A stretch of 64,000 nt of DNA. It comes from Streptococcus oralis. GTDB taxonomy: Bacteria > Bacillota > Bacilli > Lactobacillales > Streptococcaceae. Each line of letters starts with the position of its first letter. The stretch's first letter is position 1. The translations under genes and the position numbers were made by a program. The notes under the pieces were generated by a model that searched no databases, was not told the DNA's origin, and saw only the letters and a program-made list of their open reading frames with translations. Shown piece after piece: positions 54,924-64,000 of this stretch. The stretch is from contig NZ_CP097843.1 of the NCBI RefSeq assembly GCF_023611505.1, forward strand, positions 1,240,001 to 1,304,000. The letters run 5' to 3'.

Positions 54924-54958
54924 AAACGATAGTTCCTTGAGAAACTATCGTTTTTCCT
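54924..54958 (-). terminator. Terminator of the AliB-like gene
   Basis: AAACGATAGTTTC-TCAAG-GAACTATCGTTT followed by TTGT on the minus strand. A strong stem, usable in both directions. Confidence 0.85.
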
Positions 54959-54972
54959 GTTGAATAGACTGG

Positions 54973-56931
54973 TTATTTAACGTGTTTTGCCAGTTCTTCT
55001 TGGGCTTTTTTATTTGATTCTTCTTTTTCTTTCTGCCATTTTTCTTTAGCTTTTTCATACTCATCAGTCGTTACAGTCTTATCTTGCAACTTGAGGTATT
55101 TGTATGATTCGACACCCTTATTTCCAGCTTGTGAGAATGGCGCTGAGAATGGAACTGTCTTTCTCAAGCCAGGTGTTCCACCTTGGGAAACGTTTGGAAT
55201 TGCAAGGGCGCTATCAACGAGCCAAGCTTGAATTTCAGCATATTTTTCATAACGTTTTGCTGGGTCTTGCTCCTTGTTCGCTTCTTCCAACATTTGAGTG
55301 TAAGTATCCAGACCAACTGCCTTAGCCTTGTCATTAACCTCACCTGGTTCTAGACCGAGGTTTTGCAACATACCGCCGTTATTGACATTTAGGATATCTA
55401 GATAGCTTGATGGATCCAAGTAGTCCGCACTCCAACCACCATTATAGATATCAAAGTCTTTTTGAGCTGCAGTTTGAGCGAGGTAGCTAGAATTATCGTA
55501 GTCATCTGTTGATAATTGTTGGATATCGATAACCACATTCTCAGCTCCGAGAACAGATTCGATGGATTGTTTCAAAGAGCTCGTTTCAAGTACACCTTTT
55601 TTAGCTGATTGGTCTACAGATACATCCAAGTGGATTGGGAATTGTACACCCTTAGCTTCCAATTCTTTCTTGGCTTCCGCAAATTTAGCTTTAGCCTTGT
55701 CAGGATTGTAGTATGGATCTTGCGCATCTGCAAAATTGATTCCTTGCCATTCTTGGCCATAGTTGACCATCTTTTCTGAAACAACATCGCCAAAGTCTTT
55801 TCCGTTGATACTTACAAATGTAGGAGGTACAACCAAGTTACGAATAATCTTCGTTGCTCCGTCCTCCCCTTGTGATTGTGCTCCATAGGCTGTACGGTTA
55901 TAAGCATAGTTGAAGGCTTGACGGAAGTTTTTATTCAGAACTGCTTCTTGGGTTGATTTCTTTTCGATATCAGAGGACTTAGAAGTGAAGTTATAAGATT
56001 TTCTGTCCAAGTTGAAGTTCAAGTAATAAGAAGTTGCATTTTGCATACTATAGATGATGTTATCCTTGTTCTTCTCTTTAATTCCTTCAAAGCTTGAGCT
56101 ATTTGGATAGAGACGCGCGTAGCTATAGACTCCTTCTACAAAGTTACGTGCTAGTGCATCTTGGTCACTACCATCATAATAGGCCAATTTCACATCATCC
56201 ACAAAGACATTTTTTTCATCCCAGTAGTTGGGATTTTTCTTGAATTCGATAACAGATTTTGAAACAAAAGATTTCATTAAGAAAGGTCCATTGTACAAAA
56301 TACTAGAAGGGTCTACCTTAGCAAAATCATCCCCTTTTGATTTCAGGAAGTCCGCATTGACAGGGAAGAGAATGGTTGAAGTTGTTTTAGAGTTCCAATA
56401 AGGTTCTGGACGTGTCAAAGTGTACTGAACTGTTTGGTCATCAATCGCCTTAACACCGACAGTTGAAAAGTCAGTTGTTTTACCGTTGATATAATCATCC
56501 AAACCAGCTACAGAGTCTTGAACCAGGTACAAGGCTTCGGATTTTTTATCAGCAGCATATTTCAACCCAGTGACAAAATCTTGCGCCGTTACGGGGGCAT
56601 ATTCTTCACCCTCATAGGTATACCATTTTGCATCCTTACGCAATTTGTAAGTATAGGTCAAACCGTCCTGAGAAACAGTCCAATCCTCTGCCAACGATGG
56701 AACATAGTTACCGTATTGGTCATTTTCCATCAATCCATCTACCAAATTAGTAACGATGTCGTTGGTTGTTGCACGGTTTTCTGCAAGATAGTTCAAACTA
56801 GATGGATCGCTCGAATAAACATAGTTATATGTTTTAGAAGAACTAGTTGAGTTTCCACATGCGCTCAGTAAGATACCTGCGCTTAACACGACACTTGCAA
56901 GTGTCAGATACTTGGCCTTAGACTTTTTCAT
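54973..56931 (-). CDS. Oligopeptide-binding lipoprotein (AliB/AmiA-like)
   Basis: The 652-residue protein has a lipoprotein signal with lipobox LSAC (about residue 25), then an SBP_bac_5 fold (YSSDPSSLNYLAENRATTND, LAEDWTVSQDGLTYTYKLRKDAKW in part). It resembles the AliA/AliB/AmiA peptide-binding proteins of the pneumococcal Ami system, which feed one shared permease. No permease gene is nearby, so it depends on a transporter encoded elsewhere. Next to metB it may be part of amino acid supply. Confidence 0.92.
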   Translation of the reverse strand: MKKSKAKYLTLASVVLSAGILLSACGNSTSSSKTYNYVYSSDPSSLNYLAENRATTNDIVTNLVDGLMENDQYGNYVPSLAEDWTVSQDGLTYTYKLRKDAKWYTYEGEEYAPVTAQDFVTGLKYAADKKSEALYLVQDSVAGLDDYINGKTTDFSTVGVKAIDDQTVQYTLTRPEPYWNSKTTSTILFPVNADFLKSKGDDFAKVDPSSILYNGPFLMKSFVSKSVIEFKKNPNYWDEKNVFVDDVKLAYYDGSDQDALARNFVEGVYSYARLYPNSSSFEGIKEKNKDNIIYSMQNATSYYLNFNLDRKSYNFTSKSSDIEKKSTQEAVLNKNFRQAFNYAYNRTAYGAQSQGEDGATKIIRNLVVPPTFVSINGKDFGDVVSEKMVNYGQEWQGINFADAQDPYYNPDKAKAKFAEAKKELEAKGVQFPIHLDVSVDQSAKKGVLETSSLKQSIESVLGAENVVIDIQQLSTDDYDNSSYLAQTAAQKDFDIYNGGWSADYLDPSSYLDILNVNNGGMLQNLGLEPGEVNDKAKAVGLDTYTQMLEEANKEQDPAKRYEKYAEIQAWLVDSALAIPNVSQGGTPGLRKTVPFSAPFSQAGNKGVESYKYLKLQDKTVTTDEYEKAKEKWQKEKEESNKKAQEELAKHVK

Positions 56932-57073
56932 TTCCAGAACCTCCTGTTTTAAAGATTTGTCTTATTATACAGCTTTGGTTTTATTTAGTCAAGTGATTTC
57001 TGAAGAAAAACTTAAAAAACATATTTTTCTACTCTTAATTTTAGAAAAAGTTCTCCTTTTTTAAGAAAAATGT

Positions 57074-57108
57074 ACTATAAAAACCTTTCTATTATAGAAA
57101 GGTTAATT
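57074..57108 (-). terminator. Terminator of the flippase gene
   Basis: AACCTTTCTA-TAA-TAGAAAGGTT followed by TTTATAG on the minus strand. Confidence 0.82.
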
Positions 57109-57132
57109 CATTGCTTTTATTTATAAATCTTC

Positions 57133-58755
57133 TTACGATATTTTCAATCTTGTCCGTAGTCGGTCCGCTTGGGCTTTACCTATTATCTTGTCTAAAAGTC
57201 GTGTCCGTAGGCTCATCAAACCATAGAGACCTCCTCCAAGACCTCCGATGAGAGCTACGTAAAGGAAACTCCAGAGACGTCCACTTGGCTGGAAGACAAA
57301 ACCGAGTAGCCATTGTAAGAAGCCAACTAAGATAAACATAACCAAGGTCAAGATGGTAATCAAAATGGTCCGCTTCAATATAATCTTTCGACGAGCACCC
57401 GTTACCTGGCAGATGTCTCGGTACATCAAGACATTGGGAATGATTAGTCCGATGGTCGTTGAAATCAAGGGACCGTAGCTGTGGAAAATAGCAATACTTG
57501 GAAGTTGCAAGACGAGCTTGGCAAGGGAACCATAGACAAAGTAAAGAACTGCCTTGCGGTTGCGGAACATGGCCTGAAGCATAGGAGACAAGACCATATA
57601 CAAGCCTAGGATAGTAGACTGCAAAACTGCAAAGACAAATAAGCCCATGGCCAGACTATCTGGCTTACCGTAAAAGACTGTATAAAGAGGCTCCCCTACC
57701 ATGACCACTCCAACCGTTGCCGGCAGTAGAAATAAGAAGAGCATGGTGAGGCTATCTTGGACTAGGCGAGCCGCCGCCTGCAAGTCACCTTTTACATAGT
57801 TTTCCGTCAATAGTGGCAAGCCGACACTCCCAATCGAAACTCCTACAGAGATTAAAATCATGGTAATTTTATTCGGATTGGCAGAGAAATAAGAAAACAT
57901 AACAACCAAGTCTTCGTTGCTATAGTTGGTAAACCACTTCATACTATTGATAAAAGTCATCTGGTCTAAAATCTGGAAGAGCTGAATGGCCGATCCTGTC
58001 AGGATAAAGGGAATGGCTTCCTTGATGGTATCGACTAAGAGTCGCTTACTATTGATCTTATCCCGTGTTTCAAAGACTCTCTTAAGCAAACCTTCTTGGG
58101 CAAGAAAATAAATCAAAACTGCAAAACTTGCCACCATCCCCACAAAGGCCGCAAAGGTCGATTGGGTAACGGCTGATAGGTAGTCACCAGAACCCATCTT
58201 CATAATGAAGAAGGTCGCCAACAACATCCAGATAACACGGATTACCTGCTCAGCGATTTGGCTCATAGCATAGGGTTTCAGATTGTTCATCCCTTGGAAG
58301 AAGCCCCGGATGACACTCATAGATGGGAAAATCAAGACCGCCCAAGCCAAACTCTGCATGATGGGAATCAGGTCTTTCCCCACACCTGACAAATCTGCTA
58401 ACCAGGGAGAAAAGAGATACAAGACCAAAGCAAAGACTAAGCCCAAGCCCGTCATAAAGCTTAGGAAACTCCGAATCAAGGCAAAGCTGTGCTCTTCTTC
58501 TCGCATGGTATTGTACTTAGCCACTTGTTTGGCGACTGCAACTGGGATACCCGCTGTCGAAATCAGCAAGAACCAGGCGTAAATATTGTAGCCCATGGTA
58601 AAGAGTCCATTTGCCTTAGCAGCATAGGTCCCCATCCAGATATACCAGGGAATAATGTAGATTGCCCCAAGGAGGCGACTAATAAAGTTACTAGCTGTTA
58701 GCCAAGCAGTCCCTCGCAACATCTGGGCTTGCTGGTGATTGTTTTCGTTAGACAT
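57133..58755 (-). CDS. MurJ/Wzx-like polysaccharide flippase (MOP superfamily)
   Basis: The 540-residue protein has about 14 hydrophobic helices and the MATE/MVF-type start RGTAWLTASNFISRLLGAIYIIPW (in part). It matches the streptococcal protein encoded beside murE (YtgP/MurJ type), which moves lipid-linked cell wall precursor across the membrane. GAGG is placed before the ATG at 58755, chosen over the ATG at 58770 that lies before that site. It is divergent from murE, a typical arrangement. Confidence 0.88.
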   Translation of the reverse strand: MSNENNHQQAQMLRGTAWLTASNFISRLLGAIYIIPWYIWMGTYAAKANGLFTMGYNIYAWFLLISTAGIPVAVAKQVAKYNTMREEEHSFALIRSFLSFMTGLGLVFALVLYLFSPWLADLSGVGKDLIPIMQSLAWAVLIFPSMSVIRGFFQGMNNLKPYAMSQIAEQVIRVIWMLLATFFIMKMGSGDYLSAVTQSTFAAFVGMVASFAVLIYFLAQEGLLKRVFETRDKINSKRLLVDTIKEAIPFILTGSAIQLFQILDQMTFINSMKWFTNYSNEDLVVMFSYFSANPNKITMILISVGVSIGSVGLPLLTENYVKGDLQAAARLVQDSLTMLFLFLLPATVGVVMVGEPLYTVFYGKPDSLAMGLFVFAVLQSTILGLYMVLSPMLQAMFRNRKAVLYFVYGSLAKLVLQLPSIAIFHSYGPLISTTIGLIIPNVLMYRDICQVTGARRKIILKRTILITILTLVMFILVGFLQWLLGFVFQPSGRLWSFLYVALIGGLGGGLYGLMSLRTRLLDKIIGKAQADRLRTRLKIS

Positions 58756-58824
58756 AGCTTCCTCATTCAATTTTAATAACTAGGAAATTTTCCTCATCTT
58801 CCATTATAAACTTTTCCTTGTTAC

Positions 58825-58853
58825 TTGTAAAATTCAGACTTTCGGTTTACAAT
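58825..58853 (+). promoter_or_regulatory. murE promoter (leaderless)
   Basis: TTGTAA (58825-58830), a 17-base spacer and TACAAT (58848-58853). The ATG follows seven bases later with no ribosome site. Confidence 0.7.
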
Positions 58854-58860
58854 AGAAAGT

Positions 58861-60306
58861 ATGATAAAGATTGAAACCGTATTAGATGTATTAAAGAAAG
58901 ATGGTCTCTTCCGCGAGATTATCGACCAAGGACACTACCACTACAACTACAGTGAAGTTGTTTTTGACAGCATCAGTTACGACAGCCGAAAAGTAAAAGA
59001 AGGCACTCTTTTTTTTGCAAAAGGCGCTGCCTTTAAAAAAGAATACCTTCTTTCTGCTATAAGTCAGGGCTTAGCCTGGTACGTCTCCGAAAAGGACTAC
59101 GAAGTCGGTATCCCTGTCATCGTTGTGAACGATATCAAGAAAGCCATGAGTTTGATTGCTATGGAATTTTATGGTAATCCACAAGAAAAACTCAACATTC
59201 TCGCTTTCACAGGGACAAAAGGAAAGACAACATCTGCTTACTTTGCATACCACATTCTATCTCAACGCTACCCAACAGCTCTCTTGTCAACTATGAACAC
59301 AACTCTGGATGGCAAGACCTTCTTTAAATCTTCCTTCTCAACGCCTGAAAATATCGATCTTTTCGACATGATGGCTCAGGCTGTTAAGAATGGTAGAACC
59401 CATCTTGTAATGGAAGTCTCTAGCCAAGCCTATCTTGTTCATCGAGTATATGGTCTGACCTTTGATGTAGGTGTCTTTCTTAACATCACTCCTGACCATA
59501 TCGGTCCGATTGAGCATCCTAGCTTTGAAGACTACTTCTATCACAAACGTCTCTTAATGAAAAATAGCCGAGCAGTTGTCATTAACAGCGACATGAACCA
59601 CTTTTCTGTGCTAAAAGAACAAGTGGAACAGCAAGAGCATGACTTCTATGGTAGCCAGTCAAGCAACCAAATCGAGAACTCCAAAGCCTTTAGCTTTTCC
59701 GCTACAGGTAAACTCGCTGGTGATTATGATATTCAACTCATTGGCCACTTTAACCAAGAAAATGCAGTTGCTGCAGGACTTGCCTGTCTTCGTCTAGGTG
59801 CTAGTCTCGAAGATATCAAAAAAGGAATCGCTGCAACCCGCGTTCCTGGACGTATGGAAGTCCTGACTCAGAAAAATGGAGCCAAGGTCTTCATCGACTA
59901 TGCCCATAACGGTGACAGCCTGAAGAAACTGATCTCTGTTGTTGAAACTCATCAAACTGGAAAAATTGCTCTGGTTCTCGGTTCGACTGGAAACAAGGGT
60001 GAAAGTCGTCGCAAAGACTTTGGACTCCTTCTCAATCAACATCCTGAGATTCAAATCTTTCTCACTGCTGATGATCCCAATTATGAAGATCCAATGGCCA
60101 TTGCTGAAGAAATCAGCAGCTATATCAGTCATCCTGTTGAAAAGATTGCCGATCGCGAACAAGCCATCAAGGCGGCGATGGCCATCACAAATCAAGAACT
60201 CGATGCTGTGATTATTGCAGGCAAGGGAGCTGATTGTTACCAAATCGTCCAAGGAAAGAAAGAAGACTATCCTGGAGACGCAGCTATCGCAGAACGTTAT
60301 CTATAA
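58861..60306 (+). CDS. murE: UDP-MurNAc-L-Ala-D-Glu:L-lysine ligase
   Basis: The 481-residue Mur ligase has the ATP motif [11 protein letters not shown] (about residues 113-123), [12 protein letters not shown], and the substrate motif DDPN in [11 protein letters not shown], where lysine-adding enzymes differ from the DNPR of the diaminopimelate type. It adds L-lysine to the stem peptide, as expected for streptococci. The start is fixed by alignment ([17 protein letters not shown]). The promoter lies directly against the start codon. Confidence 0.95.
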   Translation: MIKIETVLDVLKKDGLFREIIDQGHYHYNYSEVVFDSISYDSRKVKEGTLFFAKGAAFKKEYLLSAISQGLAWYVSEKDYEVGIPVIVVNDIKKAMSLIAMEFYGNPQEKLNILAFTGTKGKTTSAYFAYHILSQRYPTALLSTMNTTLDGKTFFKSSFSTPENIDLFDMMAQAVKNGRTHLVMEVSSQAYLVHRVYGLTFDVGVFLNITPDHIGPIEHPSFEDYFYHKRLLMKNSRAVVINSDMNHFSVLKEQVEQQEHDFYGSQSSNQIENSKAFSFSATGKLAGDYDIQLIGHFNQENAVAAGLACLRLGASLEDIKKGIAATRVPGRMEVLTQKNGAKVFIDYAHNGDSLKKLISVVETHQTGKIALVLGSTGNKGESRRKDFGLLLNQHPEIQIFLTADDPNYEDPMAIAEEISSYISHPVEKIADREQAIKAAMAITNQELDAVIIAGKGADCYQIVQGKKEDYPGDAAIAERYL

Positions 60307-60341
60307 AAAAATCAAGGGAACTATTCCCTTGATTTTTTTAG
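60307..60341. terminator. Bidirectional terminator between murE and csbD-like gene
   Basis: AAAAAATCAAGGGAA-CTA-TTCCCTTGATTTTTTT, a perfect stem with A-run and U-run, serving both convergent genes. Confidence 0.9.
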
Positions 60342-60538
60342 TCTTCTTTCTTAAAAGAGTTTTTAAGACCTTCAACGGCACCTTCTACAGCACCTTTAGC
60401 ATCTTCAACAACTTCTTTTGCTTTGGCAACTGTTTTTTCTACAGTACCTTCTGCTTCTGTCTTGCTATCACCAGTAACTTTACCAAATCCTTCTTTGATA
60501 GCACCAGTTGCTTGTTCCAATTTATTTTCAAGTGACAT
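60338..60538 (-). CDS. CsbD-family stress protein
   Basis: The 66-residue protein is highly charged and matches the CsbD family ([19 protein letters not shown], in part). Members are general-stress proteins of unknown activity. AAAGGAGACAGAGCT precedes the ATG at 60538. The stop lies within the shared terminator with murE. Confidence 0.87.
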   Translation of the reverse strand: MSLENKLEQATGAIKEGFGKVTGDSKTEAEGTVEKTVAKAKEVVEDAKGAVEGAVEGLKNSFKKED

Positions 60539-60639
60539 AGCTCTGTCTCCTTTTGTTTTAATACGACAATGGTTATCGCTTACATTCAGTTTATGCTCAT
60601 TCTTTAGCAAAGTCAAACAATCTGCTCAAAAGCAAACAA

Positions 60640-61290
60640 TCAAGACAAATAGAAAGACAAACGTTCCTTATCAAAATCAACAGCCAACTCATACTTCCCT
60701 TCTTCGTTTTGAACAATATAACCCAAGACGACTAAACTGTCCACAAAGATATCATGCCTTTTCTGCATGAGCTGGTCCTTTTTGAGGAATTTGAGTAAAA
60801 AAGTCGTCATATACTTGAGAGCATACTCAGGATTGACATCTCCCAAAATGGTATAGAGTTCCTGCTGTTTTTCTGTCAAAGGATATTGATTCTTTACCTT
60901 GTAGAAATAATTAGACAGGGTCATTTTTTCTCTGGCAAAATCCGTAGATTCGACTAAAATGGCTGCATTGGTTTGATTGCGCAATTCCGTCTCAAAAGTC
61001 TTCTCTAACAATGCTTGATAGACTGGACTATCCTCTCTGACAAAAATCTCTTGGTCAAGGGATAGATTGTCTATCGATTCTAGAAAAGGGAGATTGAGGG
61101 AATAGCGTTTGTTTTCCCTTAGGATCAAGCCTGCCTTTATATACTCTTCCATCAGTTTATCAATTGCCACATCTGGAAACTGAGCCTTGATTTCCCGGAG
61201 GATTACATCATCATGCTGATCCAAATAGTCCACCAAATCTATAAAAAATGGCTGTCGAGTCAAACGAGAGGAATTAAAAATCTGAATCAT
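60640..61290 (-). CDS. DUF1803-like protein
   Basis: The 216-residue protein is soluble, helical and without signal peptide. I recognise only a general similarity to the DUF1803 family of streptococci. The start overlaps the preceding hydrolase gene by 17 bases, so the two are co-transcribed and translated. Function is unknown; an internal repeat of winged-helix-like segments (residues about 30-60 and 190-216) is possible but weak. Confidence 0.65.
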   Translation of the reverse strand: MIQIFNSSRLTRQPFFIDLVDYLDQHDDVILREIKAQFPDVAIDKLMEEYIKAGLILRENKRYSLNLPFLESIDNLSLDQEIFVREDSPVYQALLEKTFETELRNQTNAAILVESTDFAREKMTLSNYFYKVKNQYPLTEKQQELYTILGDVNPEYALKYMTTFLLKFLKKDQLMQKRHDIFVDSLVVLGYIVQNEEGKYELAVDFDKERLSFYLS

Positions 61291-61786
61291 GAAGATTCCT
61301 TTCTTTACATTCTAAAAGAGGTGATGCCGCTAACTGACTGGGATTGGTCCCCGGCTGATTCAGAGGCACAGGAAGTTCGAGTTTCCTATAATATTCTCTC
61401 CAAAAATCACTAATCTCCTGCTCTCCATCCCCAAATTTCATCGGAATGGTCTCAAAAATAGGAAGAATTTCCGCAATATACTGGGAGCAGTAAAAGCCAG
61501 ACCCATCTGGATAAAAAGAGGCATTATAGGGTGCACCTAAATGTTTGCTAGCTCTTTTCTTTACCAAGTCAGCTTCCAGCTCTGAATAGACATAAAGGTC
61601 ATAGAGATGAGTCGGTTCAAAAAATTCTGCTGGGTCTTGACAAATGACACCTGTTTGCCCACTAGCATGATAGATCAAACCGTCTAAAAAGATAGCTACA
61701 TGACTATAGTTCCCAGTCGAAGCTTGGATAGCCTGCCCCATATCTGAAAGATCCTTCACAAAAATCAAGTCACCGTTTGCTAACAT
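61274..61786 (-). CDS. YiiX/YebB-like permuted NlpC/P60 hydrolase
   Basis: The 170-residue protein begins MLANGDLIFVKD, with the histidine in NYSHVAIFLDG near residue 28 and the cysteine in GFYCSQYIAEIL near residue 96. That histidine-then-cysteine order is the permuted NlpC/P60 (YiiX) arrangement. It has no signal peptide, so it acts in the cytoplasm, with an unknown amide or ester substrate. GGAGAGAAAG precedes the ATG. Confidence 0.82.
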   Translation of the reverse strand: MLANGDLIFVKDLSDMGQAIQASTGNYSHVAIFLDGLIYHASGQTGVICQDPAEFFEPTHLYDLYVYSELEADLVKKRASKHLGAPYNASFYPDGSGFYCSQYIAEILPIFETIPMKFGDGEQEISDFWREYYRKLELPVPLNQPGTNPSQLAASPLLECKERNLHDSDF

Positions 61787-61796
61787 CTTTCTCTCC

Positions 61797-61852
61797 TAGA
61801 AAAAAAGGAGCCGAAACCCCTTTAGCTATAAGGAAACTAACGTCTCCTCATT
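61797..61852 (-). terminator. Probable terminator of ppaC
   Basis: GGAG...CTCC with a long inner region and a run of seven U on the minus strand, about 20 bases after the ppaC stop. The stem is imperfect. Confidence 0.55.
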
Positions 61853-61871
61853 TCAATTATCACTCAGACTA

Positions 61872-62807
61872 TTAGGCATTAAAGCTTTCTGTCAACTGAG
61901 GCACCACTTGTTTCTTACGTGAAACAGCACCTGGAAGGAAAGCGTGGTTATTTTCAAGTTTAAAGTTGAAGGCAGCTTCGACCTTGTCCATGTTTGATCC
62001 AAGAGCAAGGATTTCTGAGTTTGAGTTGACGATGTCTGTAATCATCAAGACAAAGTCAGAGTAGCCGTCTGCTGCATTAGCCGCTTGCATTGCTGCTTCG
62101 ATTTCAGCTTGGCGTTCCAAGACTTCAGCAATATCAACTGTGTTAACCTGAGCAACACGAACCTTATTTCCGTTGAGTTCAAAAGTCTTAGCATCGATGT
62201 CAATCAATTCTTCAGCAGATTTACTAGCCAAGTTTGTACCAGCTTTCAGCATAGCAAGACCGTACTCTTCCAAGTTGACACCTGCTAATTCTGCCAATTC
62301 AGGAGCAATGACTTTATCAGATGGGTGAGTTGTTGGTGATTTCAAAAGAAGGGTATCTGAAATCAAACCTGAAAGCATCAAACCAGCAATCTCTTTAGGA
62401 ACTGCTACTCCGTGTTCTTTGAACATGCGGTAAACGATTGAAGACGCAGATCCAACTGGTTCCAAACGCATGTAGAGTGGGCTTGCAGTTTCAAAGTTAG
62501 CTACACGGTGGTGGTCTACAACACCATAAACTTCTACTTCAGCGATATCTGAAACAGATTGTTGGAATTCATTGTGGTCAGTCAAAATAACCTGCTCTGC
62601 ACCTTCTGCTTTAGCTGATGTGATGACGCGCGGTGCTTCTACACCAAAATAGTTCAAAACAAAGGCTGTTTCTTCATTAGGAGTTCCAAGTGCTACTGCT
62701 TCTGTTTCCAATCCATAAGCCTCTTTTGCAAGATAAGCAAAGGCTACAGATGACCCGATGGCATCTGAGTCTGGATTTTGGTGACCAAATACTAGAATCT
62801 TAGACAT
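61872..62807 (-). CDS. ppaC: Manganese-dependent inorganic pyrophosphatase
   Basis: The 311-residue DHH-family enzyme hydrolyses pyrophosphate. Metal ligands are in [14 protein letters not shown] (H, D, D), LTDHNEFQ and [10 protein letters not shown], and the C-terminal DHHA2 domain ends with the substrate motif [10 protein letters not shown]. Full length and all motifs present. It has its own promoter and terminator. Confidence 0.96.
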   Translation of the reverse strand: MSKILVFGHQNPDSDAIGSSVAFAYLAKEAYGLETEAVALGTPNEETAFVLNYFGVEAPRVITSAKAEGAEQVILTDHNEFQQSVSDIAEVEVYGVVDHHRVANFETASPLYMRLEPVGSASSIVYRMFKEHGVAVPKEIAGLMLSGLISDTLLLKSPTTHPSDKVIAPELAELAGVNLEEYGLAMLKAGTNLASKSAEELIDIDAKTFELNGNKVRVAQVNTVDIAEVLERQAEIEAAMQAANAADGYSDFVLMITDIVNSNSEILALGSNMDKVEAAFNFKLENNHAFLPGAVSRKKQVVPQLTESFNA

Positions 62808-62865
62808 GATAATACCTCTTTAAATTTATTCATCTTATTTTAGCATTTTTTTCCTCTTTTGACAA

Positions 62866-62896
62866 AAGTAAGAGGAGTCAAAGGACTCCTCGTTAG
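62866..62896 (-). terminator. Terminator of the GIY-YIG gene
   Basis: GAGGAGTC-CTTT-GACTCCTC overlapping the stop codon region, followed by TTACTTTTG on the minus strand. Confidence 0.75.
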
Positions 62897-63177
62897 ACAT
62901 CAATATGGTTGATTAGATTTTTCTCTTGATTTTCGAATAAAAATCGTTCTTTCTGTGGACGTTTCTTTCGTTTGAGAAGAACCTCTGCTGACATGGCTTC
63001 TTCCTTGCTAGCAAAGCCCTCTACATAGATGAGTTTAACTGGCAAGCGAGCTCGGGTATACTTGGCACCCTTACCACTATTATGAACGGAAAGGCGTTTC
63101 TTCACATCTGTCGTGTAACCAGTATAGTAAGAACCATCACGGCACTCCACCACATACATATAGGCCTTATGATCCAT
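62893..63177 (-). CDS. GIY-YIG nuclease-superfamily protein (UPF0213)
   Basis: The 94-residue protein has the GIY-YIG pattern [18 protein letters not shown] with R in [19 protein letters not shown] (in part). UPF0213/YazA-type members are small single-domain proteins whose cellular role is unclear. I set the start at 63177, where the ATG overlaps the stop of the methyltransferase; the longer frame to 63267 does not fit the family. Confidence 0.88.
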   Translation of the reverse strand: MDHKAYMYVVECRDGSYYTGYTTDVKKRLSVHNSGKGAKYTRARLPVKLIYVEGFASKEEAMSAEVLLKRKKRPQKERFLFENQEKNLINHIDV

Positions 63178-63916
63178 AGTAAATCTCTTGAATTTCTGGC
63201 GTGTAGGAACCATCATCATTGTGAACAATGAGTGGTGGCAAGACCTTGAAGCCGCTCGTTGATCCATCCTTAATAGCTTCGATTAAAAGCATATTGGCTT
63301 CCTTTTCTCGTTTAGGATAGACAAATTGCAGGCGCTTCGGAGCCAAATTATGGCGCTGAAGCATATCTAAGATATCCAAAAGCCGATCTGGACGATGAAC
63401 CATAGCCAAACGGCCATTAGACTTGAGAATACTCTGGGCGCTCCGACAGATTTCTTCTAGATTAGTTGTAATTTCATGTCTAGCTAAAAGGTAGTGTTCA
63501 CTCTCGTTGAGATTGGAATGCGGATCCACCTTAAAATAAGGCGGATTACACAAGATCATATCCACCTTACTTCCCTGAATGTGGGCAGGCATATTTTTCA
63601 AATCATCGCAGATGACCCGCATCTGCTCTTCCAAGCCATTCAACTGAACCGAACGCTCTGCCATATCCGCCAAACGCTCCTGAATCTCTACAGAGAGAAT
63701 TTTTGCCTTGGTACGACTACTTGCAAAAAGTCCAACTGCACCATTTCCAGCACAAAAGTCCACAATTAAACCCCGTTTAGGGAAGCGAGGAAAGCGTGAT
63801 AAGAGAACACTATCCACCGAATAGCTAAACACCTCTCTATTTTGGATGATCTTGATATCTGTTGAAAAGAGCTGATTGATTCGCTCTCCTGATTTTAATA
63901 ATTGTTCTTCTTTCAT
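63167..63916 (-). CDS. TrmN6-like tRNA (adenine-N6)-methyltransferase
   Basis: The 249-residue SAM-dependent methyltransferase has the SAM motif [13 protein letters not shown] and the catalytic NPPY in ILCNPPYFK, typical of N6-adenine methyltransferases; it resembles tRNA1(Val) A37 methyltransferase YfiC/TrmN6. A -10 box (TATAAT, 63928-63923) lies only six bases before the ATG and there is no ribosome site. It overlaps the GIY-YIG gene by 11 bases. Confidence 0.87.
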   Translation of the reverse strand: MKEEQLLKSGERINQLFSTDIKIIQNREVFSYSVDSVLLSRFPRFPKRGLIVDFCAGNGAVGLFASSRTKAKILSVEIQERLADMAERSVQLNGLEEQMRVICDDLKNMPAHIQGSKVDMILCNPPYFKVDPHSNLNESEHYLLARHEITTNLEEICRSAQSILKSNGRLAMVHRPDRLLDILDMLQRHNLAPKRLQFVYPKREKEANMLLIEAIKDGSTSGFKVLPPLIVHNDDGSYTPEIQEIYYGS

Positions 63917-63922
63917 ACTTTT

Positions 63923-63950
63923 ATTATATCAAACCATGTTAACATTACAA
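63923..63950 (-). promoter_or_regulatory. Promoter of the TrmN6-like gene (leaderless)
   Basis: TTGTAA (63950-63945), a 16-base spacer and the extended -10 TGATATAAT. Six bases separate the -10 from the ATG at 63916. Bases 63951-64000 show nothing further. Confidence 0.68.
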
Positions 63951-64000
63951 ATGATTTAGATAATCATATTTACGGCTTCTTTTTTAAATGCTCTAAAGCT

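Overview
The window is chromosomal DNA of a low-GC Gram-positive coccus, almost certainly a Streptococcus of the Mitis group (S. mitis, S. oralis or S. infantis type). Nearly every core gene has a recognisable pneumococcal counterpart (MtaR-like LysR, RluD-like, proBA, CbpL-like surface protein next to gki, TCS09-like pair next to the Etrx1/CcdA1/MsrAB2 redox set, L-lysine-adding MurE with a DDPN motif). Gene order is a mosaic of several pneumococcal neighbourhoods. From memory of the pneumococcal map, cbpE is missing between rluD and proB and zmpB is missing beside pabBC. This argues for a commensal relative rather than S. pneumoniae itself. The species call is inference.

Layout. 1-1985: an antiviral-type island on the minus strand. 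A TTG-started cytosine-methyltransferase relic is followed by an Abi_C/HEPN abortive-infection gene, a two-TM SLATT effector and, cut by the left edge, a CD-NTase; the last two form a CBASS-like pair. 2205-10615: housekeeping operons tmk-holB-yabA-rsmI, proB-proA-proC and LysR-lspA-rluD. 10848-12002: rplU-prp-rpmA with a structured L21 leader. 12019-17514: YoaK-type membrane protein, oxidoreductase and DEAD-box helicase, DUF1934, HD phosphohydrolase and a HAD phosphatase. 17560-19809: an AT-rich accessory segment with a 591-residue DUF4365-like nuclease protein, at the 3' end of tRNA-Arg(CCU). 19924-21350: rplS with a leader, two crcB genes and chorismate mutase.

21443-24385 is a nested insertion: an IS3-family (IS150-group) element sits in the loop of the thyA terminator and is itself split by a decayed IS110-family element that carries a plausible bridge RNA. 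24408-36843: thyA, an HD hydrolase, glucokinase, the CbpL-like choline-binding protein with a recent 492-bp internal duplication, pabBC, a small kinase, a DUF436 protein, a two-component system, and the extracytoplasmic methionine-sulfoxide repair set. 37006-49323: an acetyltransferase, nadE-pncB, a small XRE/membrane-protein operon, a HAD protein, acetyltransferases, a permease, greA, mltG and murC. 49371-63916: an SNF2 helicase, metB-patB with a MET-box, an AliB-like peptide-binding lipoprotein, a flippase, murE, a CsbD-like protein, ppaC, a GIY-YIG protein and a TrmN6-like methyltransferase.

The most interesting points are the CBASS-like island, the IS-in-IS-in-terminator arrangement with guide-like RNA segments, the DUF4365-like gene at a tRNA, and three genes (15391, 58861, 63916) whose -10 box lies only 6-7 bases before the ATG, which predicts leaderless mRNAs.
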